Shown: positions 1 to 8,766, counted from the stretch's first letter. The stretch: DNA of 64,000 nucleotides from Spirochaetia bacterium UBA6919 (GCA_002450905.1 DKAT01000049.1:22434-86433); one strand, 5' to 3'. The notes: a model not told the origin generated them from the letters alone. Program-made: numbers and translations.

Positions 1-756
1 TACTTAGATGGGATTCATCAGGCAATGAAAGAAGGATTGATTCAACATATTGGATTTACAACCCATGCAGAACCTTCTTTGATACTTGATATTTTAAATA
101 CAAATGAATTTGAAACCGTCACATTGATTTACCATCTATATCATCAGAAAAATGAAATCCCAATTCAACGCGCTCATGAATTAAATATGGGTGTTGCTGT
201 TATAGCCCCCCTTTCAAATGGATTTTTAGCCCATCCGACAGAACAAATGATTGATGATTTCATGCCCTATAACGTAAGAGAATATTCACTCCATTGGTTA
301 GCAAATGATCCAAGAATTACAACAATAATTTCAGGGATGAAAACCTTTAAGGAACTGGAAGAGAATTATCAATCGATTGTATCTTTCAATTCATTCAGTA
401 AACTACAAATTAAGAAAGCCTTAGATGTCCATACCAAATTAAGATTACGAATAGGCAATCAGTATTGTCCAGAGTGCAGAGAATGTTTACCTTGTCCTAT
501 GAATATCAATATCCCTGAATTAATGAGGATTAACAATATATGGAAAGCTTATCACGCTGAATACTATTGCAAAGATCGGTATAAATTTATGGGAAATGGT
601 GGATCATGGTATCCTGGTGTAAAAGCTAATCATTGTAATGATTGTGGAGAATGTGAACCAAGATGTTCTGAGAATCTAAAAATTGTTTCAATCATAAAAT
701 TACTCCATATAGATCTGTACACAGGTGATCGGTCTACAATTAGTAATCATACATAA
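1..756 (+). CDS. Aldo/keto reductase with C-terminal iron-sulfur domain (5' truncated)
   Basis: The frame is open from the first base, so the gene starts outside the window; about 252 residues remain. The visible part is the C-terminal half of an aldo/keto reductase TIM barrel (GFTTHAEP, GVAVIAPLSNG, and the TTIISGMKT segment that binds the NADPH phosphate in this family). It is followed by an extension with two cysteine clusters, CPECRECLPCP and HCNDCGECEPRC, typical of the 4Fe-4S-bearing aldo/keto reductases of anaerobes and facultative bacteria. A soluble oxidoreductase is expected; the substrate cannot be read from the sequence. The next gene is convergent and 414 bases away, so this is the end of its transcription unit. 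Confidence 0.85.
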   Translation, partial: YLDGIHQAMKEGLIQHIGFTTHAEPSLILDILNTNEFETVTLIYHLYHQKNEIPIQRAHELNMGVAVIAPLSNGFLAHPTEQMIDDFMPYNVREYSLHWLANDPRITTIISGMKTFKELEENYQSIVSFNSFSKLQIKKALDVHTKLRLRIGNQYCPECRECLPCPMNINIPELMRINNIWKAYHAEYYCKDRYKFMGNGGSWYPGVKANHCNDCGECEPRCSENLKIVSIIKLLHIDLYTGDRSTISNHT

Positions 757-1169
757 CATAAAATACATTATTAATAAAGTAAAATCAACTGACAAAGTAA
801 ATCACTTAACCAGCTCATCAAGGATATATAACATATATTATTTATTGGATCTATCCCGGCAGTCTTCTTAAATTGAAATCCAAATTGTCAAATTATTCTT
901 AAACTTTCTGAGTTATATCAAATATGATGATAAATGTGGAGACGAAACACAATCGGAATCAAAATTTTCAGTTCCGATGCTGTTACATCTTATTGCCTTA
1001 ATGACATATATTTAAAATTTGTGTATTAATAATGGAGTGATTTTAATTCAAATTATCATAGATTCATTTGGTTATGAAAATAAATATAGACTACTTATTG
1101 GTACAAGTTATTAAACTATAATGCATTTGATCATGATATCGAAATTAAAATCGTACAACAATTGAATAT
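757..1169. other. Intergenic region between convergent genes
   Basis: About 410 bases without a convincing gene on either strand, lying between the 3' end of the aldo/keto reductase and the 3' end of the histidine kinase. Stop codons are frequent in all frames. The only structure I see is one inverted repeat, listed separately; no clear U-tract terminator follows either gene. Confidence 0.6.
951..977. repeat. Inverted repeat, 7-bp arms
   Basis: The arms ATCGGAA and TTCCGAT are perfectly complementary around a 13-base loop. No T-run follows on either strand, so it is not a textbook terminator. It could be a weak transcript-end hairpin for the convergent genes or chance in AT-rich DNA. Confidence 0.3.
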
Positions 1170-2516
1170 TTAATAAGTATTCATATACTTAGGAAAATGT
1201 AAACAAACAGTTATACCATTCGAATCATTATTGCTTATATCGATTGCTCCCCCATGTTCCTTCATGATCTTAAGACAAATACTCATACCAAGACCATATC
1301 CACCAGTTTTTTTAGAGCGGGATTTATCAACCCGATAGAATGGTTCAAAAATATAGGGGAGGTCATTCTGAGGAATTCCCTGTCCATAATCTTTTATAAA
1401 TACTTTTAAATTATTATCGTCATTTTGCAGGGATATCTCAATGGGATCTGATTGATGTGAAGAGTATCTTAAAGCGTTGTCTAATATGTTTTTGAACACT
1501 GTGATGATCCGATCTCTGTCCAGTGATAGATATAATGAAGCTTCTGAGGTCTGGAGTATAATTCCTGGGGGATTATTATTCATGTTGCTTATGACTTCTT
1601 GAATAATTTGTATAATATTCTGTGATTGAAGATTTAATTGTCCATATTGGCTGTTTAATCGTTCAGTTTCAATGATTTCTGTGACCATTTTTTCCATCTC
1701 ATTGATATCTTCCTTTAAATTCGACTTGATTTTCTGATTGTTTAAAAACTCTAAGGATATTTTCATTCTTGTAATGGGTGACCTTAATTCGTGACTGACA
1801 TTCAAGAGGAGTTGTTGTTTTGAGTAGATCATATTTTTAATTTGTTGTGTCATTTTATTGAATGTGAATGTTAAGTTTCCCAGTTCATCTTTGCTTGATA
1901 TTTTTATTTGATGGTCTAAATTACCTGATATGATTTCATTAACTCCTTGATTTATCAATTTGATGGGTTTCAGGATTCGTTTAATAGTAATATAAACGCC
2001 TATTAATATAAGAGATAAAAATAAAATTAGTATGATTATTCTTGTTTGATCTGGTTCAGCACGGTGACGGGATAGATTTAGCTGGAAGATGAGGTATCCT
2101 TCTTCGGCTGGAACGACTTTAATAAATTGTCTTCTTTTGAAATATGAATTATTGATATTAAAATCCTTAAAAGTATTAATCTCTTTTAAGGTAAATACAT
2201 TTTTGGATGTACTCCAAGAATTTGATTTGCTTTCATAACGGATTTGGATAGAGAGTTCTTTAGATTTTATGAAAGCTTTGTCGAAAGATGGAGGTGATCC
2301 CAGATCCCGGATGATATATTGTACATATTGGTTTAGATTTTTTGATAATATTCCAGTTTGAGCAGATCGGAAGATTGATCGGAAGAACATGATCACCAGG
2401 ATGTTGATGAGGATCCCCGCTACGATGATTGATATTAGGAGTTTTAAAAATATTGATTTGCGAAAGGGTGTTTTGTTGTGAATTAGTGAAGATTTTTTTT
2501 TAGTTTGGTCAGTCAA
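1170..2516 (-). CDS. Sensor histidine kinase, CpxA/EnvZ type
   Basis: Membrane-bound two-component kinase. With a TTG start at 2516 the protein has 448 residues: a first membrane helix at about 20-47, a periplasmic sensor region of about 110 residues, a second helix at about 160-178, HAMP, then the HisKA box NVSHELRSPITR (phospho-His near residue 242) and an HATPase domain with N box DNALRYS, G1 DYGQGIP, F box FEPFYRVDKS and G2 GGYGLGMS. The TTG start overlaps the stop of the regulator gene (TTGACTGA) and has GGAG a few bases upstream, implying translational coupling; a longer version from 2585 would run far into the regulator gene. It is the last gene of the Spy-like/regulator/kinase operon. 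The ligand is unknown; the neighbour suggests envelope stress. Confidence 0.9.
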   Translation of the reverse strand: MTDQTKKKSSLIHNKTPFRKSIFLKLLISIIVAGILINILVIMFFRSIFRSAQTGILSKNLNQYVQYIIRDLGSPPSFDKAFIKSKELSIQIRYESKSNSWSTSKNVFTLKEINTFKDFNINNSYFKRRQFIKVVPAEEGYLIFQLNLSRHRAEPDQTRIIILILFLSLILIGVYITIKRILKPIKLINQGVNEIISGNLDHQIKISSKDELGNLTFTFNKMTQQIKNMIYSKQQLLLNVSHELRSPITRMKISLEFLNNQKIKSNLKEDINEMEKMVTEIIETERLNSQYGQLNLQSQNIIQIIQEVISNMNNNPPGIILQTSEASLYLSLDRDRIITVFKNILDNALRYSSHQSDPIEISLQNDDNNLKVFIKDYGQGIPQNDLPYIFEPFYRVDKSRSKKTGGYGLGMSICLKIMKEHGGAIDISNNDSNGITVCLHFPKYMNTY

Positions 2517-3198
2517 GAGTATCTCCAATAAATAGATATCCGACACCCCATATTGTTTTGATATATTTAGGATTTTTGGGATCATCGTTTAATTTCTGAC
2601 GTAATCGGCTGATTAATATATCGACTGAGCGATTGTATGGATCCCAGTCAATCCCCTTTAGATGATCTACAATTTGATCGCGGTTTAATACCCTGTTGAG
2701 ATTCTTTGTGAAAAATAATAAGACCTCATATTCCATAGTGGTTAGATCGATAGGATTATTGTTTAATATGACGAGATGCCTGTTTGTATCAATGGTGAGG
2801 GATTTAATTTGAATTTTTTTGGTTAAGATGTAATGATTTTCCCTGCGAAAGATCGATTGTATACGGGCGACAAGTTCTCTGGGTTCAAAGGGTTTTGGGA
2901 GATAATCATCGGCACCCAGTTCAATACCGACAATTCGATCTGTGACATCTCCTCTGGCTGTGAGCATGATAATTGGTACGGTTGATATTTCCCGAATCAT
3001 TTTACAGAGTTCGAATCCATTGATATCGGGGAGCATAACATCGAGGATGATGAGATCGATTTGATTTGATCTTAATTGATTCAGTCCTTCTTTGGGATGG
3101 GTTGTGGATATGACCCGATAGTTAAATCCTGATAGATATTCTGACAGGAGTTGTATAAGTTTTCTGTCGTCGTCGATAAGCAATATTTGTTTGTTCAT
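2509..3198 (-). CDS. OmpR/CpxR-family response regulator
   Basis: Two-domain transcription factor of 229 residues. The receiver domain (about 1-120) shows the acidic pair in LLIDDDRKL, the phosphoacceptor Asp in LIILDVMLPD, Thr in IIMLTARG and Lys in DDYLPKPFEPRE. The C-terminal winged helix (about 130-225) has the usual DLTTMEYEVLLFF start and the SVDILISRLRQKL recognition helix, ending in IKTIWGVGYLF. It lies 46 bases after the Spy-like gene and overlaps the kinase gene by 8 bases, so the kinase encoded next is its obvious partner. Its likely target is the GTAAC box pair upstream of the operon. Confidence 0.92.
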   Translation of the reverse strand: MNKQILLIDDDRKLIQLLSEYLSGFNYRVISTTHPKEGLNQLRSNQIDLIILDVMLPDINGFELCKMIREISTVPIIMLTARGDVTDRIVGIELGADDYLPKPFEPRELVARIQSIFRRENHYILTKKIQIKSLTIDTNRHLVILNNNPIDLTTMEYEVLLFFTKNLNRVLNRDQIVDHLKGIDWDPYNRSVDILISRLRQKLNDDPKNPKYIKTIWGVGYLFIGDTLD

Positions 3199-3244
3199 AG
3201 AGACTCTGAATCCCCCTGTAGAAAATCCACAGGAGGAATATAAT

Positions 3245-3751
3245 TTATTTTTTTGAGTGTCTGTTGAGTTTCTTTTCGAGGAAGTTGTATAATTTTTGTT
3301 TTTGCTCAGGCTTCAAGACTTTATGGAACTCATGAGCTTTGTCTATAAGGAATATACGGAATTTTTTAATCTTTTTTTGCTGTGAGTTTATAAGTTTGTT
3401 TAATTTTTCTTTGTCTAACTCATCTTCTTTGACTTGTGAGAGGAGTTCTTTGAAGATTAATTTTCGTGTTCCTCTCATTTCCCTGGATTTCTGGACGATT
3501 TCATTTTTTATTTTGTCTAAAACTTTTTTCTGGTTATCATCGAGTTCTAATTTTTTTGTAATTTTCTTGGAAATCCACTCAGCCCTTTTTTCAATGGGAG
3601 CATGGTGATATTTACGATGCTGGTGCCCAGAACAAGTCCCGATGGATATTAGCACACCAACTACAAGTAGGATGGATGATATCCATAGGATATTTTTTTT
3701 AGAAAAAGATTTTTTTGATGATATTTTGTTTGAATTTTGATTTTCAATCAT
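3245..3751 (-). CDS. Spy/CpxP-like periplasmic protein
   Basis: A 168-residue protein with a basic N-terminus, one membrane helix or uncleaved signal at about 21-40, and a mostly helical, highly charged remainder. Two LTxxQ-like segments (LELDDNQKK and LKPEQKQKL) mark the Spy/CpxP fold, a cradle-shaped periplasmic chaperone or repressor of the Cpx kinase. A His-rich stretch, HQHRKYHH, directly follows the membrane helix and may bind metal. The gene is first in an operon with an OmpR-type regulator and a CpxA-type kinase, matching the cpxP-cpxR-cpxA set of other bacteria. RBS AAGGAG lies at a good distance from the ATG. Confidence 0.75.
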   Translation of the reverse strand: MIENQNSNKISSKKSFSKKNILWISSILLVVGVLISIGTCSGHQHRKYHHAPIEKRAEWISKKITKKLELDDNQKKVLDKIKNEIVQKSREMRGTRKLIFKELLSQVKEDELDKEKLNKLINSQQKKIKKFRIFLIDKAHEFHKVLKPEQKQKLYNFLEKKLNRHSKK

Positions 3752-3782
3752 TTGAAACTCCTTAATTTTGATAATATTGAAT

Positions 3783-3832
3783 GTAACATAGAAATGTGTT
3801 GGATTCTTTGCTCAGTTGTAACAAATTGTAAC
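3783..3832 (-). promoter_or_regulatory. Candidate CpxR-like operator upstream of the stress operon
   Basis: On the plus strand GTAAC-AAATT-GTAAC occupies 3818-3832, two identical half-sites with exactly 5 bases between them. This mirrors the known E. coli CpxR box, GTAAA-N5-GTAAA. A third GTAAC is at 3783-3787, closer to the start codon. The pair lies about 67-81 bases upstream of the Spy-like gene, a suitable distance for activation by an OmpR-family regulator. Binding is inferred from the resemblance only. Confidence 0.55.
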
Positions 3833-3861
3833 ATGATATTATTTTGTAAGGGATCTAATTT

Positions 3862-3935
3862 TAGCGGCGCAGGGATTCGAACCCCGGACCTGTGGATTAT
3901 GATTCCATCGCTCTAACCAGCTGAGCTACGCCGCC
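3862..3935 (-). tRNA. tRNA-Met (CAT), elongator
   Basis: The complement folds as a full cloverleaf. The acceptor GGCGGCG pairs with CGCCGCT (one G-U at position 1-72), the D stem is GCTC/GAGC, the anticodon loop is ATCATAA, and the T arm is CGGGG-TTCGAAC-CCCTG. The anticodon is CAT. The paired first position and a loop resembling other elongator methionine tRNAs point to elongator Met. The CCA end is not encoded. A lysidine-type Ile tRNA also has CAT, but the body resembles elongator Met. Confidence 0.9.
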
Positions 3936-3994
3936 AGAAATGTTTAGACTAAGTGTATGGATGGTTTTCAACATGGGAATAGATTATAATTTAT

Positions 3995-4068
3995 TAGCGG
4001 GGACAGGATTCGAACCTGTGATCTTCGGGTTATGAGCCCGACGAGATAACCAACTTCTCCACCCCGCG
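3995..4068 (-). tRNA. tRNA-fMet (CAT), initiator
   Basis: The complement folds with acceptor CGCGGGG against CCCCGCT and leaves the first pair unmatched (C1 against U72), the hallmark of bacterial initiator tRNA. The anticodon stem carries the three consecutive G-C pairs (GGGCTCATAACCC) needed for ribosomal P-site initiation, and the T loop is TTCGAAT. CCA is not encoded. It lies 59 bases upstream of the elongator tRNA-Met on the same strand, so the two are probably co-transcribed. Confidence 0.92.
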
Positions 4069-4132
4069 TCGGTGGTATGAAAAATAATATATTTATCGAA
4101 TAAGTCAAATTTTCTACTCTATAATATTAATT

Positions 4133-5101
4133 TTAGATTGAATAGTAAAATCGGTGAGTAAGCCGATCATCAACTCTTTTGTAGTCATGAAAATAATCAA
4201 GTAGAGATGGGGGTAAATTTATTTTGACAGAATCCGAAATATATAATTGGTTTATATGACTATCACTATAGACTATGTGGGTGACATGATTGATAGCATC
4301 ACTAACGATATCTGTTTTAATTTGTAGGTATTTAGCTTGTCCATATGATATAGCAATTTTTAGTCCAACATTCTGAGGAAATGGATTTTCACTCATATTA
4401 AATAAATTAAATCCAATAAGGGTATCAATGGCACATAAGACAGCATATCTTGATCCTTCCACGGAATAAAAACACCCCAAGACGTTATCTGATGTTCTAT
4501 TCCATATTGTACCATTCATAATTGATATTTTTTTTTCAATATAATCTCTAATTGTACTATGGATTTTTTCAATTTCTTCCTTACTGATGAGTGCATCGAG
4601 ATTGTTAGAAACAATTCTTACAATTATAAATGCAAAGTCATAGACCTGATTAATTGAAAGATTATCCCAGTTAAACTTTTTATAGTTGATTTCTGTATCT
4701 TCTTTTTCTGATGGAAATAAATTTAGGATAATCTGGTGTAGTTCTTCGGTGTATTCTTCCCAGTTCAATGAATTATTTTTTATAAAATAATTAGCTATAC
4801 CATTTCTAAAAGATTTTACAGCAAATTCTTCGCCTCCATGTTCTGTAAAAACTACAGTTGGAAGCACAATATCGAGTTTTTTTAAGAAATCTAATAAATA
4901 ATTTATATCTGTAACGGGAGGATTATGATCAGAAATTACGAGATGAAAAGTTTTATTTTTAATAAGATGGACAGCTTCCTCTGTTGAATTGACTATAGTA
5001 AAGTTCAATTCCAGCAAATTATAGGATATTTTTTGTAAATATGATTTATAATTATTAATATATTGCTGATCTGATTCGATAATTAATATTCTTGCTTCCA
5101 T
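4133..5101 (-). CDS. Receiver domain fused to a degenerate cyclase-like domain
   Basis: 322 residues. The N-terminal 120 or so form a receiver-like domain (ILIIESDQQY, VISDHNPPVTD with a plausible phosphoacceptor Asp, TVVFTEHG, YFIKNNS). The C-terminal half resembles a class III nucleotide cyclase fold (GTIWNRTSDNVLGCF, LKIAISYGQAKY, DIVSDAINHVTHI), but the first metal Asp is absent (AFIIVRIV) and the GD turn is SD, so catalysis is doubtful. It lies 46 bases downstream of the second cyclase-like gene, and the two C-terminal domains look like diverged paralogues. I infer a signalling partner or pseudo-enzyme controlled by phosphorylation; the kinase is not in the window. Confidence 0.65.
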   Translation of the reverse strand: MEARILIIESDQQYINNYKSYLQKISYNLLELNFTIVNSTEEAVHLIKNKTFHLVISDHNPPVTDINYLLDFLKKLDIVLPTVVFTEHGGEEFAVKSFRNGIANYFIKNNSLNWEEYTEELHQIILNLFPSEKEDTEINYKKFNWDNLSINQVYDFAFIIVRIVSNNLDALISKEEIEKIHSTIRDYIEKKISIMNGTIWNRTSDNVLGCFYSVEGSRYAVLCAIDTLIGFNLFNMSENPFPQNVGLKIAISYGQAKYLQIKTDIVSDAINHVTHIVYSDSHINQLYISDSVKINLPPSLLDYFHDYKRVDDRLTHRFYYSI

Positions 5102-5147
5102 TCAAACCTGTTGAATTCTTATCAATTTAAAAAAAATATATAATAAA

Positions 5148-6071
5148 TTAATCAGGTGATCCAATTGAATATTGAAATTTATATAATTGCCCTAATTTAG
5201 TTTTTTTATTTGCATAAAAGTTTTTTTTGATGTTCTGTTCTAAATCAGTCATCACAGCACCACTTACAGTCATCTCATTAGGATAGGTGTAATCCTTCTC
5301 GATTATAAGGGCTTGTTTTTTTGCATCACCTGTGATATCGGCAAAATTATCCTTATAAGTGAGTAATCCGCAGTGAATGCCAATTCTTATAGATATTTTT
5401 TGTGGAATGAAGTTCATCATTGAGTTAAATAAGATTATGTTTATCAGAATATCGATTGAGGACAAGACAGCGTCACTTATTCCCTCTCTATCGTGGAAAA
5501 CAGCCATTCCTCCGTCTCCTAACCATTCCCATATCCGACCATTGTATTTTTGAATTCTTCTAAATACATAAGACCTAAAATTATTAAAGGTTTTTTCAAC
5601 TAATTCTCTTTTACAGGTATGAACAATTTTTGAGCTATCGACGATATCTATACTCACACAGGTAAGGAAGTATTCTCTCTCAGGAACAAGAATTCCCCAT
5701 CCTCTGCCTTCTGTATTGCACTGTTCAAGGCGATTTGATTCTTTGTTGTATTTCAGACCACAACTATGGAGACTATTTAGAAACTCTGTGAGATTATATA
5801 ATTTTATATCCCGTCCTTTGTAAGTATTTAGGGATAGGATATAACTAATTAGTTCATCTAAAATGCCTTTTTCATCAAAATAATTAACTGTTAAATCAGC
5901 TGCAGTAGCTCGGGGAATGTCCACGCCTTTTGGGAAATCAGCCAGTTTTTCAAGATCAAATGCCTGGTTAACCCAAGCCCCAATATGCTTTAGCTCTTTA
6001 GAGTTAAAAGAGTTATAAAGGAGTTTCTGAAATTGTTTTTTTGCAATATTTTGAAAAACAAAAGATCCCAT
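5148..6071 (-). CDS. Class III cyclase-like protein with an effector-associated-type N-terminal domain
   Basis: 307 residues. The region from about 134 to 300 resembles a class III cyclase: both metal aspartates are present (SIDIVDSS, Asp142, and WLGDGG, Asp186) and RIGIHCGLLTY is a typical strand-turn. The purine-selecting Lys is Glu182 (WEWLGD), as in guanylate cyclases, while the partner site keeps Asp245 (ADITGD). The transition-state Asn and Arg seem replaced by Lys and Ile in GDAKKQALIIEK. Residues 10-85 look like an effector-associated domain of the EAD1 type: a helical FQKLLYNSF start, a central hydrophobic helix, and GILDELISYIL at the end. Upstream of the receiver-cyclase gene, it probably forms one unit with it. 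Activity and product are uncertain. Confidence 0.65.
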   Translation of the reverse strand: MGSFVFQNIAKKQFQKLLYNSFNSKELKHIGAWVNQAFDLEKLADFPKGVDIPRATAADLTVNYFDEKGILDELISYILSLNTYKGRDIKLYNLTEFLNSLHSCGLKYNKESNRLEQCNTEGRGWGILVPEREYFLTCVSIDIVDSSKIVHTCKRELVEKTFNNFRSYVFRRIQKYNGRIWEWLGDGGMAVFHDREGISDAVLSSIDILINIILFNSMMNFIPQKISIRIGIHCGLLTYKDNFADITGDAKKQALIIEKDYTYPNEMTVSGAVMTDLEQNIKKNFYANKKTKLGQLYKFQYSIGSPD

Positions 6072-6110
6072 GATTCAATTATAATAAATAAAGCATCAAT
6101 AGGCAATAAA

Positions 6111-6890
6111 TTATAATTCTCCGAGGGGATCTTTTTTTTCTGTGCTTAAAAGTTTATCTATTTGATCCTTAATAGATTTAAAGTCTTTCCAAAGGGATTG
6201 GAGGAGGTTTAGGTTTGTAAAAATAATGTGAATATTAGTTGGAAAAGTTCTCCCATAGGAACTTAAAAATATCTTGTAATTATCTTTTTTCCATTGATAA
6301 GTTTCTGTGACTGGATCATAGATTGATTTCTCACCAAATTTCTTATGATAAAGCTCGACAAGATTATTCATTTCGTTAATCTGAACAAGGACTTCAAATC
6401 GGCATTGATACAATTTGTTTTTATAGAACTTGAGATAAATGGATTGTATCTTTGGGTGTATTTTATTAGTTGGAAAAATTATTTGATTGGGGGTATAATA
6501 CTCATCCGATGACTTCTGCCGAGTTGATTTAGGGGATAATATATACTCAATTAAATCTTTATAATAGATACGATTCCCTTGAATAACTACGGAAGGGAGA
6601 TTTGCGTTATTTAATTTGTCCTTATTTTTTAATTGTTTGATATTTTGGTAAAAATGATTTGTAGTCCCCTTGAGGAAGCCTATAAATGATGAATCTATTG
6701 ATTTTAAATGACTTTCAATAAATTGTAGAGAGCTATTTAATAGGATAGGGGATATACCATAATTCGTACTAACTTGTTTCTTAGAGGGATCTGGTTTGGA
6801 TAAATCCAATTTCTCTCCTGCTGAGAAAGAAAAATAGTTAGTCACTATTAACAATATAAGCGTGGAAAAGAAGATTTTTAAAATACTCAC
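6111..6890 (-). CDS. Exported protein of unknown function
   Basis: 259 residues starting with a signal peptide (hydrophobic 5-20, likely cleaved after SFSAG). The mature part is polar and lysine-rich with no family motif that I recognise; the C-terminal half (IYLKFYKNKLYQCRFEVLVQIN and the YQWKKDNYKIFLSSYGR stretch) suggests a mixed alpha/beta fold. It lies 39 bases upstream of the EAD/cyclase gene on the same strand and may be co-transcribed with it. Divergent from it is another exported protein gene. Confidence 0.6.
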   Translation of the reverse strand: MSILKIFFSTLILLIVTNYFSFSAGEKLDLSKPDPSKKQVSTNYGISPILLNSSLQFIESHLKSIDSSFIGFLKGTTNHFYQNIKQLKNKDKLNNANLPSVVIQGNRIYYKDLIEYILSPKSTRQKSSDEYYTPNQIIFPTNKIHPKIQSIYLKFYKNKLYQCRFEVLVQINEMNNLVELYHKKFGEKSIYDPVTETYQWKKDNYKIFLSSYGRTFPTNIHIIFTNLNLLQSLWKDFKSIKDQIDKLLSTEKKDPLGEL

Positions 6891-7052
6891 GAGATCCCCA
6901 AAAAAGACTTTATAGATAAATATATATTTATTTTCGTACGGTTATTGAGAGTCTTTAAATATTTCAAATATTTTTTTATTATCAGGTTTGAAAATTGCCT
7001 AAGGATAGCCGATAAATTGGAAAACAAGGACTGTTATTGTGCTGGAGGATTT

Positions 7053-8138
7053 ATGCACCATAAGTTGAGATTTATAGGGATATTTATAATAATTTTATTA
7101 ACTTATTTTCAATCATATTCAAATGACAATAAGCAGATTATAGTTGATAAATCACAAAAAGATAATGTGATACCATTTAATGTGCGTTATAAAATAGCTG
7201 AATATGAACAAAACCGTCAGATATCATCACCGTTAAGTATATCAAGCCGTGATATATTGTGGGAATTTGGTAAAAATGGTGAATATGTGGATATGATCAT
7301 CCGTAAAAAGTGGGGGATTCGATCGGTATTATTAACCAACATGTATTATGGAGATAAATTTATAAAAGATTATGGCGATAAAGCTTATGGTCTTCGTAGC
7401 CGTAAATATAATTACGTTAATGGAAATGAAGTACGATATGTCCATAAAGGTTTTGTAGGAAAGAGACAGCATTTATTTTTCCTAGTTGATTCTAATCCTG
7501 AGCGCCATAGTGTTTTTGGATGGGCTTTTAGAATAAGGATACCACGTGTTGTAGAGTTTGGATATAAGACTGCTGGAGAGAATTTTGGTATTCTCACATT
7601 TGAAAAGGGAATCACCATTAATTTGAGAACCTATGCAAGAAAATACGCTGATCACAGGGGGAAATTCATGAATACCCCCATCCGCATCAATCTTTCAAGA
7701 GATGAATACAATGAAAAGATGAAACCCTCCATAATTAAATTAAAAGAATATTATCAAAAGAATTATAAAGTAGTTATGGTCAAATTTACAAGCCAGATCG
7801 ATTATATCAAATACTTCTTAATAAGAGATATTTATGAATCTAAATATTTTAGAAAGATTAGTTTCACATCCCACGATAAAATAGGTCATAAAACAGCTAT
7901 TGTTCTTCGGGCAGTAAAAAAACAAGGTGGGGATATTATGATAACAGCCTTAATCTATTTTAAAATTGGGAGTTCAGAAAAGGATTATGATATCTCAGCC
8001 ATAGATCAGAAAAATCGTGTCTCCAAAACATATATTTCAACCACAGTGAAGCAATATACTCCACGACATTCTGAAAATAGGAATAAATCTATTGAGAAAA
8101 ATGGAGATGATGAAGTGATTTTTGATGAACAAAAGTAA
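7053..8138 (+). CDS. Exported protein of unknown function
   Basis: 361 residues from the ATG at 7053, chosen because GGAGGA lies just upstream and because the protein then begins with a proper signal peptide (MHHKLRFIGIFIIILLTYFQ). An in-frame start at 6945 would add 36 residues and bury the signal. The mature protein has many aromatic and basic residues and segments such as WEFGKNGEYVDMIIRKKWGI and FGYKTAGENFGILTFEKG, consistent with a beta-rich periplasmic protein, but I recognise no family. The next gene overlaps its 3' end by 14 bases and also encodes an exported protein. Confidence 0.6.
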   Translation: MHHKLRFIGIFIIILLTYFQSYSNDNKQIIVDKSQKDNVIPFNVRYKIAEYEQNRQISSPLSISSRDILWEFGKNGEYVDMIIRKKWGIRSVLLTNMYYGDKFIKDYGDKAYGLRSRKYNYVNGNEVRYVHKGFVGKRQHLFFLVDSNPERHSVFGWAFRIRIPRVVEFGYKTAGENFGILTFEKGITINLRTYARKYADHRGKFMNTPIRINLSRDEYNEKMKPSIIKLKEYYQKNYKVVMVKFTSQIDYIKYFLIRDIYESKYFRKISFTSHDKIGHKTAIVLRAVKKQGGDIMITALIYFKIGSSEKDYDISAIDQKNRVSKTYISTTVKQYTPRHSENRNKSIEKNGDDEVIFDEQK

Positions 8139-8765
8139 TTATCACTTAACATATATTAAGATTTTTTTCGTTCTCCTTATGGGAATGGGGGGACTTATTA
8201 TGAGTTCCTCCATATATCCAACTGGATATGTTTATAAAATAAAATATTTTCAATTACAAAAATGGGATGAAAAAAAAAAGAATATTCATATGCTTTCGAA
8301 TTTCCATCGGATGAACTGAATAACTATCCAAGTTATTATATCGTCTATTATGGCAAAGATAATCAGTTACTCTTCACAAGACGATATTTAAATCGCACTT
8401 TAACAACACAATACTATTTTTTTAGAAATAAACCACAGATCGCAAAAATCTTCTTTTACAAAAATCAAAGAAAATATCATGTTATTGTATATAGAAAATA
8501 TGCAATCATCGCAAAAGAATTATTTTATGATATATTAACAGGACGGCTTAAAAAAATTATATATTTTCGTAAAGATGGTGAAACCATTTTGAGAATAGAT
8601 AAATTTGATCATGGATTTTTGAGAATCACAATAATTTATTATAGAAGTGGGGCTAAAAGAAGTCAGACAGAATATTTTCATGGGACTAAAATTTATTATA
8701 ACAAAAGGGGGAAGATTATTTTAATCAAAAGATTTATACCCAAACGAATCAAGATAGACTCTTAA
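8125..8765 (+). pseudogene. Exported protein gene interrupted by a frameshift at an A10 run
   Basis: The frame opens at ATG 8125 inside the end of the previous gene and encodes a hydrophobic N-terminus (IKIFFVLLMGMGGLIMSS), then reaches a run of ten A residues at 8270-8279 and stops at 8319. From the end of the run the +1-shifted frame is open to TAA at 8765 with protein-like content (YSYAFEFPSDELNNYPSYY, then FTRRYLNR and many aromatic residues). One extra A would join both parts into about 213 residues. It may be a real inactivation, a phase-variable or slippage-corrected gene, or a base-calling error in a homopolymer. Function unknown; the style resembles the preceding exported protein. 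Confidence 0.7.
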
Positions 8766-8766
8766 T

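Noticed and set aside
3339..3608. Open frame of 89 codons on the plus strand opposite the Spy-like gene
   Set aside because: Hydrophobic, Phe/Ser-rich translation is the antisense shadow of a Lys/Glu-rich helical protein; no RBS, and the minus-strand gene fits its operon.
3862..4068. tRNA pair as an integration site for a mobile element
   Set aside because: No integrase, no direct repeat of the tRNA 3' end nearby, and flanking genes have the same base composition.
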